64,000 nt of DNA from Botryotinia globosa (lineage: Eukaryota; Ascomycota; Leotiomycetes; Helotiales; Sclerotiniaceae), in the NCBI GenBank assembly GCA_014898425.1, contig RCSZ01000019.1:124001-188000 (forward strand), given 5' to 3'. Each line of letters starts with the position of its first letter. The first letter of the stretch is position 1. This document shows positions 36,201 through 46,215 of the stretch, piece by piece. The position numbers and the translations under genes are program-made. The notes below the pieces were generated by a model that was not told where the DNA came from, searched no databases, and saw nothing but the letters and a program-made list of their open reading frames with translations.

Positions 36201-38746
36201 TGTCTTCGTCGGATGCTTCTTCGACTGCAAGATGGGACTGAGCGAGCCATTGCAATGAGAAATGAAACTTCTCACCGTTGCGAACTTGCAGGGTTGCTCC
36301 TGCCTTGACAGTTTTCAATATTGCTAAAAGACCTCTGTCTAAGCCCGTGCTACCTGAGAGAATCACCGGCGCACTTTGAGCCCTATCGTCCTCCCCAAGC
36401 TTTTGAATAGTATCGCCAAGTGACCCAGGCGGTGGTATGATGGCCCAGCAACTGCGAGGCTTGACTTTTCTGTATTTACCATTTGTAAGAGGAAGCAACC
36501 ATAGACTAGCAATACTGTCATTCAAGATATCTGAGCATCTATGTATCCAAGTCCAAGACTTAGCGACAAAGAATGTTTGATCGGAGTCCAAAGCAGCCAT
36601 GTCGGCACCAATGTCAAGTTTATCAAAAAATTGTGCCATGGCGTACTTCCTGAGATCGCTGGCAGAACGGTGGCGCATGTGAGGGTGAAATTGTGAGGCT
36701 CTTAGACGATCTTGTAAAGTGTTCAAGCTTGACTGAGAAAATTGCTTTAGGTCCAAATTGTGCTTAGGGTCGTGTTGGAATAACTCGGCCTCAAACTCAT
36801 CGCGATGTACAAAAGCAAGATGATCATCGATTGAACGGCATGAACCATCTTCGAATGGAAATAATGCTAAGCCCTTCCCATGGTCTGATGAGCCAAGAAC
36901 AGGGAGAATGTATTCCAGGATCTGTTGTCTTATTGCTGGTGGCCAGGAAATGATCAGATTATTCTTGCCGCGCAGATAGTTGCACAGAGTCCGAGGTCCA
37001 AGTTTTAGATCCAAGAAGAGATTTTTGACTTCCTCTCTCAGCCTATCTGGGATATAGACAACTGGAATTTGTGCCTCTGCCAATGTGAGCTTTAGTGATT
37101 CCGACTCTTTCCCTGTCGCCAAAAGTCCGGCGCCGGCACTGATATAACCATTCACAGTATGCCAAACAGGCAGACGTTGATTCTTAATCAAGGTAAGAAC
37201 TTGAGCAAGCACATTCTTGGACAAATTGTCGGGGTCCTCAGATTTGTAAGGCCAATACTTGAATGATGGATCGGGTGGAAAAGATAAAGCAAGGTAGCTA
37301 AGCAGCTTAGTCCAAGCATGTGAAATTGAGCTATTGAATAGAAACTGATTCCATTGTGCCGGTAGCTGATCCTGCGAGCTATGATCTTGAGATTTATACA
37401 GTCGGGCTCGATCTGGCGAGATGCTGAACAAGCCATGAATAAGAGCCGGCTGGTTGATGGGAATATGCAATGGCATCACCAAGAATAAAGATCCGTGTAT
37501 AGCAGGACTATTTTCAACCTGCAGACTTGTCAGTAATGCCGAGTATGATACTTTGGTGGTGGTGACTGAATTGTTTCTTTTCAGGAGGGTCAACTTACGT
37601 GCAAGGGAACGGCCACTGCGACCCAGGGTAAAGATTTTTGGGCTATGCTCCATTTACGGATCTCTTCTGTCATTGAACTTCCTTGTATACTGTGGTGGAC
37701 TATGAAGCGCATTTTGGTTGTTTTGTTTTGGTTCTGGTACCTCAATTCCATTTCGAAAGTACAATCGAGCTCTTGAAAAGGATTCTTCAAGAAGCTGACG
37801 ATTGCATCGTTGACTCTAGTCTTATTTCTATACAACGGATTGTCAATAGAGGAACACGTGAAAGTTAGAGAAGACTTACAACTGAACAGCTTTCTTATTC
37901 ATCACCTCGATCTCAATGAGACTCGTAATTTTGGAAATCACGCTGATCTTAACGACATGTTTCATGAATACGAGGCCTTCTGTTCCGAAGTCTTCAGTAA
38001 ACTTCTCCAGTACATGGGCCATCTCGTGTGCCGTGATATTCCGATCAGAAATACCACTTTCTTTTGCTTGTTCAACTGTACGTAAAGGAAGTCGGATAAT
38101 GGTGCCGGGAAAAGGTTGCTTCGCATTTTTCAGAAGTGATTGATAAACAGACATGTGAGCTTTTAGACCGGGGTCTTCAGAGTGTTCTACGAAATTATAG
38201 CCGTTTCCACCATTCGACCAAGAATGATGAGGGTCCAGGATTTGTACGCGATGGCCTGATACGATAGACGGAGAATCTGTCCAGTTGTAAACCTGATTGC
38301 TGTTAGTTGAAAGAAATCCTAGATCCGATCCCATACGTACAGAATTGAAACCTCGACCAAACTTTCCCGTAGTCGAACCGTCCTCCATCTTGAGCGAATT
38401 TCCCACCTGTGACAAGCTTTGAAAATGCTCTTTCTTGAACTCAGCATTATTGTAAGCTAACAGAGCGGGACCCTGATATTGAGCGAGCTTCGGATGCAGA
38501 TTGTCCGTCCCATAGCTATTCTCATCAAGAAAGAATTTCTGCAAGTTGCGTTAGAAGGGAACAATATTAAAGTAGTTGAATGAGAAAAGTAAATTTACAT
38601 ACCACTTCCGATGCCTGGGCATCATCAGCATTTTGTAAGAGCTCTCTGAGAACAGAACCTCCGGCGGGGTAATCACGACAGATGTTTTTCAATGCATTCA
38701 AGATGGTTTGAACCTGCGGGAGGTCGAATTCCGCAGGAATATCCAT
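30211..38746 (-). CDS. giant sacsin-like protein with two GHKL ATPase modules and C-terminal BTB domain
   Basis: A single gene of about 2744 aa, split by introns into apparent separate frames. Exons on the minus strand: 38746-38603, 38538-38341, 38292-37880, 37827-37599, 37518-32245 and 32187-30211. The first module begins LRELLQNADDAQASEV and continues with YQGPALLAYNNAEF, GKFGRGFNSVYNWTD and SIVSGHRVQILDPH, the HSP90-like ATPase fold of sacsin repeats. A second module near the middle has YLANADDSKAS, LQGPALLIHNDAVF and the altered glycine loop GMFGRGSQTMYHFTD. A third, ATPase-less region is marked by LPIWPAYLPLG. The C-terminus (about residues 2555-2640) holds a BTB/POZ domain (IDIVFVAENIHFHAHRVVL). 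Known sacsin is a chaperone-like giant with J and HEPN domains at its end; here BTB takes their place. Cul3 coupling is inference. The 48-nt intron 38340-38293 is in frame and stop-free; removing it restores GFNS-VYNW. Confidence 0.88.
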
Positions 38747-39683
38747 CTTGAGGTTGTTGAGATATGGAGGTTATTCGATTTTCATGGAAGGTTGCTCGTT
38801 GATGAAAGGTAAGAAGAGCAATTGGGGGTGAGGAAAGCGAAGTGGTTGAGTAAGGTTGTGGTCTGTTGTTGTGAAGAGTAAGAAGGTGAACTTGCCGTGA
38901 TATATCTGCCCGCGGAGAGTGAATGAGACAAAAGTGAACAGTTAATAGCGAACCAATAGCGTGGGAGGAAGACGAATTGAGCGGAGTAGAGTCATAAAAT
39001 CACAAAGTAGTAGATAACTGAAATGCAATTCGAAATATTTATTTATTTAGAGAAAGAGGTCCAACGTGTTTTATAGAATTTAAACCAACAAATGCGACTC
39101 CAAAGTATGGCGATTCCTCGTTTGATGCAAGGCGAGGCTGAGATGGAATCTGCCTCGACAAACAATTGGTTGTTTCGGATCCTGCAAGGTCCCCAATTTG
39201 TAAACTCCCGACCGTCAACAAGGTCCTTCTATTGGATATTTATATAGATATGGAATATGTAAGGGTTTGCATTATCTTTGAGGAAGACATCAAATAACAT
39301 TCACTGATGCATTTTTGACCACTTGATGTGACCAGACTATAAATTCTTCAGACACGAGTGCACTCGCATTGACTACTCCCGTCATCCAAGGGAATATACC
39401 ATAAGGTCATTCATTCAAAACAACGAATACTTCTTGATAATACGAAATTTTGAGAATGAAAAATCACAGACCTAACATTGGAATAACTCTGGGAGTCGGG
39501 TACAGAGAAAACTTTGGTTCTTGATGCTTTCTCTACTCTATGATCTAGAGGAGCTTTTCATTCCTGTTTCCGTAGTTTTGGAGGCGCATCGAATAGACAT
39601 GATTTACATGATCACTGTGTACCATTCCACTTAGCGGGGCGAAAAGCGAGCAAAGCTTTACTTGTACTCGAGACAAAGGTCAA
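38747..39683. other. sacsin upstream region and G-patch gene 3' flank
   Basis: About 940 bases. The first 250 are likely promoter and leader for the sacsin-like gene (minus strand). The rest is AT-rich with no supported gene. Confidence 0.5.
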
Positions 39684-40400
39684 TTATCCACCTCTCAGGT
39701 ATCGTTCCACGTCGTCATTTCTATAAAACATTTCCCTCAACTTCTCCCCTTTTCTCTTATCCTTTTCGTACAATTTCCTGACCTGTCCAGCATCAAGCTT
39801 CTGTGGTTTCACTTTCTTCCTGATCTCTCCCTTCTTTGGCATCACTACACCAATGCCCAGTTTATCATCTTTTGGTTTGGTTTTGATTGGGAACTGGATA
39901 CCTTGGCCAGACGCACCAAGTCCAAGGCGAGAATCAGGATCCCAACCATATGAGGAGAGATAAGTAAGGCCTTTTCTATTTCGATCGACATGAGAAGGGG
40001 GATGTGAATGGTTCAGACATACTTGATGTGCTAAAGAAGCTTCGTGAGGTCGCGATTTGGTAGAAGATGTGGGATTTGATGGACCTGATGAGCCATCCTC
40101 ATCCTTGTTGATGATCGACTCGAGATCTGTGGATAGAGGTAGCTTACAGACTTCACATACTTCCGATTCCTTTAGAGATATAGTGCTCTCCCTTGAAGTG
40201 CTCTCGGGTATCGAAGAGTCTTGGGGGAGAACCAGTTTGAGATATGAGTCGCTGATACTCTTTGCAGAGCTTGTAGATGGCGTAGGCTGTTTTGTGGATG
40301 AAGAAGTTGATGGAACGAATTTGACGCGTTTCCTCTTGATACCAGCTCCAAAAGCTCTCTGGTCTTGCAATGGAATTTCATAAGTATCTTCGTCTGACAT
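39684..40400 (-). CDS. G-patch domain protein (GPANK1-like)
   Basis: An intronless 238-aa protein. The G-patch lies near residues 145-186 (LTYLSSYGWDPDSRLGLG, then GIQFPIKTKPKDDKLGIG). This glycine-rich fold usually binds and stimulates DEAH helicases in splicing or ribosome assembly. A CxxC followed by a Cys/His block (CEVCKLPL; HQVCLNHSHPPSHVDR) precedes it, as in the GPANK1/fungal G-patch family, and may bind zinc. The C-terminus is basic (KLYEKDKRKGEKLREMF). The start is placed at the ATG at 40400 (MSDEDTYEIP); the frame extends three more codons to a GTG, which is unlikely to be used. Head to head with the dehydrogenase gene. The helicase partner is unknown. Confidence 0.82.
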   Translation of the reverse strand: MSDEDTYEIPLQDQRAFGAGIKRKRVKFVPSTSSSTKQPTPSTSSAKSISDSYLKLVLPQDSSIPESTSRESTISLKESEVCEVCKLPLSTDLESIINKDEDGSSGPSNPTSSTKSRPHEASLAHQVCLNHSHPPSHVDRNRKGLTYLSSYGWDPDSRLGLGASGQGIQFPIKTKPKDDKLGIGVVMPKKGEIRKKVKPQKLDAGQVRKLYEKDKRKGEKLREMFYRNDDVERYLRGG

Positions 40401-40782
40401 ATTGTCCACCCTAGAATAGCAGATTCATCTTGGATCAGTAGCAGCAAAAGTTCATGTTATGGTACCCGTGGACAGTGGTGATGTCCTGGAAACTTCAAAC
40501 GTAGGGCTGACCTCAGGATTGCCGTAACGACGCTAACATAGCTTACGCCACAAGCGCCACAAAGCTTCGCCAGCCTCAATTTGAACAACCTAACCTTCCT
40601 GTGGGGAATGGATTTTGTCAGGTCGGTCCTCTTTCTAATTTATTCATTCATTTATTCCCCCTTCAATACTTCACTTATACAAATTTTCTCTCTCTCTTGG
40701 TCGCTCTTATCTTAGATGATCATAATGCTATATTGAGAAACTTACGATAGCCTCTCCAATAGCTTAAATTCTATTCGCAGCG
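40401..40782. promoter_or_regulatory. divergent promoter region G-patch gene / short-chain dehydrogenase
   Basis: The 382 bases contain both promoters. The dehydrogenase side (40620-40740) is strongly pyrimidine-rich, a usual fungal core-promoter feature. No specific operator is recognised. Confidence 0.45.
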
Positions 40783-42024
40783 ATGCCTGTCGATTTCGTT
40801 GCAAATGTAATATGGGGGAAGGTTACCTGGCTCCCTAGTCTTTGGACTGTGGCCAAGGTAGTACCAGCTGTCCTTGTCATTGTGCTAGTGAAGCTCTTCT
40901 CTGCGGGAGTGAAGAACTCTTCGGAGAGGAAGATGCATGGGAAAGTGGTTCTGGTAACGGGAGGGACGTCTGGAATAGGAGCTGCAGCAGTCCTGGATTT
41001 AGCATCACGAGGAGCGCAGATAGTTCTTCTCACACGTCAATCTCCAACAGATATGTTCCTTGTCGACTACATCGAGGACTTGCGAGAAAGATCCGGAAAC
41101 GAATTGATTTACGCCGAGCAAGTCGACCTGTCATCATTATACAGCGTTCGAAAGTTTGCTACGAAATGGATCAACAACGCACCTCCCCGACGACTGGATA
41201 TGATTGTACTGTGTGCTGCCACACTCACCCCTCCTGGCAGGCCTCGCGTTACAACAGCAGAGGGTATTGAAGAAACCTGGATGATTAATTACTTGGCAAA
41301 TTTCCACCTTTTGAGTATTCTCAGTCCTGCGATTCGCGCTCAACCACCGGATCGAGATGTGCGAATTATATTTACAACTTGCTCCTCTTATAACAAGAGT
41401 CCCACTGTTGGAGATGGCAGTGATGCGATGAAGAAGAAGGATTGGAGTCCCTCTGCGGCATATGCTAGAAGTAAAATGGCATTAATGATATTTGGTCAAG
41501 CTTTCCAGAAGCACCTCGAGTCATACAAACGACCCGATGAAGCTATCATGAACGCACGAGTGATATTTGTGGATCCGGGATATTGTCGTACACCAGGATT
41601 CAGAAGATGGTTCTCGCGGGGCACATTGTGGGGATTGGCATTATATGTCATGTTATGGCAAAATGTCTGGCTCCTATTGAAGAGCTCTCAAGGGGGTGCA
41701 CAAAGTATCTCGTATGCCGCTATGGAAGCAGCATTGGGAAGAGGGCCTGGTGGAAAGCTTATTAAAGAGTGCAGTGAAATAGATTTCACCACATCTGATG
41801 TTAAGGACGAGAAGATTGCAAAAAAGTTATGGGAGGGAAGTGAGAAGTTGATTGAGAGAGTCGAGAGAGAGGAAGCTGTCAAAAGAGCTTTGGAGAAGAA
41901 GGAAAAGGAGGCGGCGGAAAAGGCCAATGGATCAAATGAGAAGCCATCTGACAGCCCCGAAATTACAGAAAAAGCGACGGAGAACTCCAAAGGAAAATCT
42001 CGAAGGCAACGTCAGGCGAAGTGA
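40783..42024 (+). CDS. membrane-anchored short-chain dehydrogenase/reductase (Env9/retinol-dehydrogenase-like)
   Basis: An intronless SDR of 413 aa. A hydrophobic N-terminal anchor (about residues 25-43, VVPAVLVIVLVKLF) precedes the Rossmann fold. The NAD(P) motif TGGTSGIG is at 59-66, the catalytic serine region TTCSSY at about 198-203, and the YxxxK motif YARSK at 227-231. The second half has a further hydrophobic stretch (LWGLALYVMLWQNVWLLL). The acidic/basic charged C-terminal tail of about 80 residues (EKKEKEAAEKANG onward) is probably a coiled coil plus disorder. The architecture resembles fungal lipid-droplet or ER SDRs such as Env9, but the substrate is unknown. Confidence 0.85.
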   Translation: MPVDFVANVIWGKVTWLPSLWTVAKVVPAVLVIVLVKLFSAGVKNSSERKMHGKVVLVTGGTSGIGAAAVLDLASRGAQIVLLTRQSPTDMFLVDYIEDLRERSGNELIYAEQVDLSSLYSVRKFATKWINNAPPRRLDMIVLCAATLTPPGRPRVTTAEGIEETWMINYLANFHLLSILSPAIRAQPPDRDVRIIFTTCSSYNKSPTVGDGSDAMKKKDWSPSAAYARSKMALMIFGQAFQKHLESYKRPDEAIMNARVIFVDPGYCRTPGFRRWFSRGTLWGLALYVMLWQNVWLLLKSSQGGAQSISYAAMEAALGRGPGGKLIKECSEIDFTTSDVKDEKIAKKLWEGSEKLIERVEREEAVKRALEKKEKEAAEKANGSNEKPSDSPEITEKATENSKGKSRRQRQAK

Positions 42025-43216
42025 GACGATGGAGAATTGGGTGACATATAGCATTGCAACGGAGTCTTCAATATAGCACTTTCGGATACCAGGCTCAATA
42101 CAGCATCTTTACGTGAAGCTTAATAACTTTGGTTTCATCTGGTTTTCACATCTAGGCACATCTGGTTGATATAATGGTACCCTTATTTGAAACCCTATTT
42201 TCTTACGACTAATCATTTTGGTTAGGTTTGATCTATTGGATGAGGACTAATGATTGGGCCAGTCTAATTCTTATAGTGAATACCGCGGTTTTCTTTAAGA
42301 CGGAGGGTGTGTATACAGAATTTCCTAGGTGCTTGGTTCAATAATGTGTTGGATGATTACCTGGTTTGGCAGCCAGATTTACCAATCGAGTCGTGAATCA
42401 TGATGCATCCGTAGCTTATATACTGTGAGTTGGCCCATTTTGATTCTCATCGTCGCATATACGAATTAGTTTGGTTGCAGCAGAAAAATGGAGAACTTGC
42501 ATCCTTATATGGAGAAGATGATGTCGAATGGGTCCTCAACGACATATCCACCGATTCATGAATGGCCGTGTCACTGTCGTTCACAAGCTCACAGCGGTAG
42601 TGGCAACGCGGCTGTCGTTATTCGCTTCACAACACCCTGGAATTATGCAGGCAATAAAAGCAGATGGTGTAGCAGATTCTCGATTTAAATATCTGTTCTG
42701 CGGAACCAGATTGGTCATTTTTGTGGCTCCCATGAATCAAAGTACTCTCATTCCTTGAGCGACGCTCGCTAGCATCACATCTTCTCTTCGGTCGTGTGGA
42801 TCTTGCTTGGCAACATTGCTTGATCTGGGAACATCTGCAAGATGATATCAGAATCTCTTAATGAACGAAATTCTTGATAAATTGTTGTGGGCCTTCGATA
42901 AGCTTAATTGTCTTGGATGGTCTCTAGCCGAAAATTCGAGTCAGGGGTGGATCTGAGGCTTCAATACTCATGTACTGTCGCAATATTCGCGAAGGGAAAC
43001 TCAGATGTCGAGCACCAAAATTTGATGACTTTTAGAAATTTACAGTGTTATTTGTTCCTCGATAGACACTGTTTATTGGTCTCGAATTCTCCATTGGCCA
43101 CTAACATGACTCTTGATCTCGTTATGTGATCACATGACCACGGTAGATCTAACGCCTGTACGGATCGGCATTTTGAGCTTCTAGAGGGGAAGGGACCGCG
43201 ATGCCGCCGAAACTAC

Positions 43217-43222
43217 CTGGGG
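43217..43222 (+). promoter_or_regulatory. candidate CreA-type carbon-repression site CTGGGG
   Basis: CTGGGG fits the SYGGRG consensus bound by CreA/Cre1. It lies about 350 bases upstream of the sugar-transporter start. A single six-base match occurs often by chance. Confidence 0.3.
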
Positions 43223-43474
43223 ACGATACGTACGCCATCCTCCACCAGGAACCAAACGGAGTTCAAAAAAATGCGGCACCTCCATAGCTTACAATTTTTC
43301 GAGGTCTGATATCATACTTCCAGTTTTGATAACCATTTCCATTTGTGCATATTTGAATCTACCCATATTACTTGGACAACATAGGGTCCATCTTGGAGAA
43401 ATTTCATCATGACTATCAATGTTTTTTTCTATCTTTTGTGGACCTCCATACCGACTCAAGGAGAAAAAAATGCT

Positions 43475-43480
43475 CCCCAG
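43475..43480 (-). promoter_or_regulatory. second candidate CreA-type site (CTGGGG on minus strand)
   Basis: CCCCAG on the plus strand reads CTGGGG on the minus strand, about 90 bases from the transporter start. Together with the site at 43217 it makes carbon repression plausible. Confidence 0.3.
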
Positions 43481-43570
43481 ACCCCATATAGTCCCCCATC
43501 TCCCATCTCGTATGACTTTTTTTAATCCAGAACAACTTGAAAACCCCCTCCAGAAAGCGCATTTACAATT

Positions 43571-45472
43571 ATGGGTTTACTAAGTCATACGGGTTTCCTT
43601 GGGAAGACAGTGCAAGGGAAGGCTCTTGAGAGTCTTGTCTGCGCAACTGCTGCAAGTGGTTTCTTACTCTTCGGATATGATCGTAAGTAATGTCCTAACT
43701 TAGACCAAAAAGCCAAACTCACCAGTGTATTCAGAGGGTATCATGTCCGGAATCATTACGGAGGAAAACTTCCTCGCGTACTTTCCTCAGATGGAACCGC
43801 ACAACAAATCTGGAGCAATTCAAGCCTTGGTCGTTGCAATTTACGAAATTGGTTGTTTACTCGGGTCATTTTTTATCATCGGCTTTGGCGATAAACTCGG
43901 AAGAAGGAGAGCTGTATTATTGGGAACTGTTATCATGTTGATCGGTACTGCGATTCAAGCTTCGAGTTTTGGGATGGCTCAATTGATTGTGGGAAGAATC
44001 GTTACCGGTGTTGGAAATGGAATGAACACTTCATCCATTCCAGTTTGGCAAAGTGAAATGGCACCACCTAAGATCCGAGGATTTTTGGTCTTGTTCGAGG
44101 GTGCTCTGATTGCTGGAGGCAGTAAGTGGTTTTCATCCCCGTTTCCTATCAATTTCAGCTGACCAAACATAGTTATGCTATCGTACTGGCTGAATTATGG
44201 ATTCTTCTTCGTCACTCAATATGGTTCCTTCCAATGGCGCTTTCCGATTGCTTTCCAAGCATTTTTCGGAGTCATTCTCCTCATTGGTATCCTCGCATTG
44301 CCAGAATCTCCTAAATGGCTACTCAAGAAAGATAAGGACGAGCACGCAATCGAAATTCTTTGTCGCCTACAAAAATGCGAGAAAGATGATCCACGAATTA
44401 CGGAAGAAGTAAGGGAACTCAAGAGAGTTACTGCTATCACCAAAGGGCAAAAGCTCACACTCAAGGAATTTTACGGAAGTGGTCCTGAGATGAACAGATG
44501 GAGAGTTACTATTGCATATACTTCGCAACTTTTCCAACAAATTGGAGGCACTAATCTTGTTACATATTACGCAACGTAAATTCTTATGTCCACGTTCATT
44601 CATGTATACATGTGCTAACGCCGTACCACAGAACTGTCTTCGAGGACTCTCTGGGTTTCTCTCCGGCTCTTGCCCGTCTCCTGACCGCCTGCTATGGAAC
44701 TCTTTATCTTGCCGCCGCCATTTTCGCTTTGTTCATTGTCGACCATTTTGGCCGCCGCAAAATGATGATCATAGGTGCTCTAGGAATGGGACTTTCATCT
44801 ATGGTCATCGGGGTCTGTCTTTCACAAACAACAGAAGACTATAAAGCTCCCGGTTACGTTGCCACTGCCTTTATCTTCATCTTTATTGCCTTTTTTGCAG
44901 TGGGATGGTTAGGTATTACTTGGCTCTATCCAGCCGAGGTGACGCCGCTTCGAATTAGAGCAGAAGCCAATGGTCTTTCAACGTCTTTCAATTGGATTGG
45001 CAATTATATTGTTGTCCAATTGGCTCCAATTATGATTTACAGCATCAGTTGGAAAACATATTTCGTATTCATGTGTGTCAACCTTGCTTTCGTACCAGTC
45101 ATCTGGTATACTTTTGTGGAGACCAAAGGATATCCACTTGAAAAGCTCGATGAGATTTTCGAAGAAGCATATGAAAAAGGAGAGAATCCCGTATGGACAG
45201 AAAGAAGAATTAGAAAGAATGCAAAGGAGTTACTAAACGGCGGAAAGCACGCAGAAGAAGGTGTTGCTACCGGCGCCCACATTGGAGATCAGGAAAAGAT
45301 CAGAAGAGAAAGTAGAAACGAAAACATGGCTGCAGATGCTGGACGTTTGCATAATCATGTCCATGGTGGAGAGAGCGGAAGGACGAGTGGCGAAGATACG
45401 GTAATTGAGCAAAGAGAGAAGCTGGAGGAGGAGGTTGATAGAACGGATAGATACCCTTTTGCTGGGAACTGA
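43571..45472 (+). CDS. MFS sugar transporter
   Basis: A 12-TM major-facilitator sugar porter of about 580 aa in the plasma membrane. Exons 43571-43682, 43735-44121, 44173-44575 and 44632-45472 join in frame. Family signatures are all present: FGYDQGIMSG in TM1, GDKLGRRRAV in the first cytoplasmic loop, RIVTGVGNGMNTSSIPVWQSE, LPESPKWLLKK, FQQIGGTNLVTYYATTVFE in TM7, DHFGRRKMM and FVETKGYPLEKLDE after TM12. The cytoplasmic tail of about 100 residues is charged. The QQIGGTN and PESPKWL forms fit hexose/pentose porters. It is not possible to say glucose, lactose or another sugar. Two CreA-like sites upstream suggest carbon control. Confidence 0.9.
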
Positions 45473-46215
45473 GTGGTTTTCTTCGGATTTGTGGCTGTTA
45501 ATCGCAGTCCATGAGAGTTGGGAAATTTTGGGCGCTTGGTGCTCATCTGTTTGTACGATATTGGGTGGATGTAGGGATGGCGTGTGCTTGTTTGATTTTT
45601 GTTATGATATCCATGATATGATGCGATGATATTACATGTTATATGATAAATAATAGACTTGAGAAGGAGTATATGGGAACCAATTAACTTTACGAGGTAA
45701 TGTGATGTTGTGTGGCTTGCGAGGGAGTTGTTCAAGCTAGTTTAGCACAAACAGAAACCTTTATCACTGTCTGACAATTTATAAAGAGGAAGCAATAATT
45801 TAAGAATATGGACTAGATGTGATAAATCGGAATACAGGAAAGTTGTATAAAAAAAACTCCGGTCGAGCAGCCGCCGTATGCAAAGGCAATGACCATTGGA
45901 TTAAGGAGAGTAATTCTTATAGTGGACTAGCTCTTGCCATCTATACTGTCCACGAGTTTATCAAGTGGTCGATTAAGAGGCTTTTATTTATTCAATTATG
46001 ATGATAGAGAAGTTCAACGTTCCCGCGTTTGTCTGTCTGCTTTTGCGCTACAGTTTTGAGGTACCTGTTGCTTCTTTCCTTCTTCGACTATTCCGCTGTC
46101 CCTCCTTCCTAGGGAGTATTAGATGATTATCTTTTGTTCATCTCTTCCCACTCCTGTTCTTCATCGTCTTTGCTTTTATTCCTCAGCTTATTTCTTTGGT
46201 GTATTGATTATAAGA
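45473..46215. other. intergenic region between transporter and KH-like gene
   Basis: About 740 AT-rich bases. No gene supported. The last 180 bases are pyrimidine-rich and probably form the promoter of the next gene. Confidence 0.5.

Larger units (their letters stand above)
42025..43570. other. intergenic region upstream of the sugar transporter
   Basis: About 1.5 kb. Two overlapping 66-76-codon frames at 42488-42758 show no family. Candidate CreA sites lie at 43217 and 43475 (listed). The last 100 bases are C/T-rich and probably hold the core promoter of the transporter. Confidence 0.5.

Noticed and set aside
42488..42758. Two overlapping short frames upstream of the sugar transporter, considered as a gene remnant
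   Set aside because: No frame gives a recognisable protein block, and translations across frames do not join into a domain.
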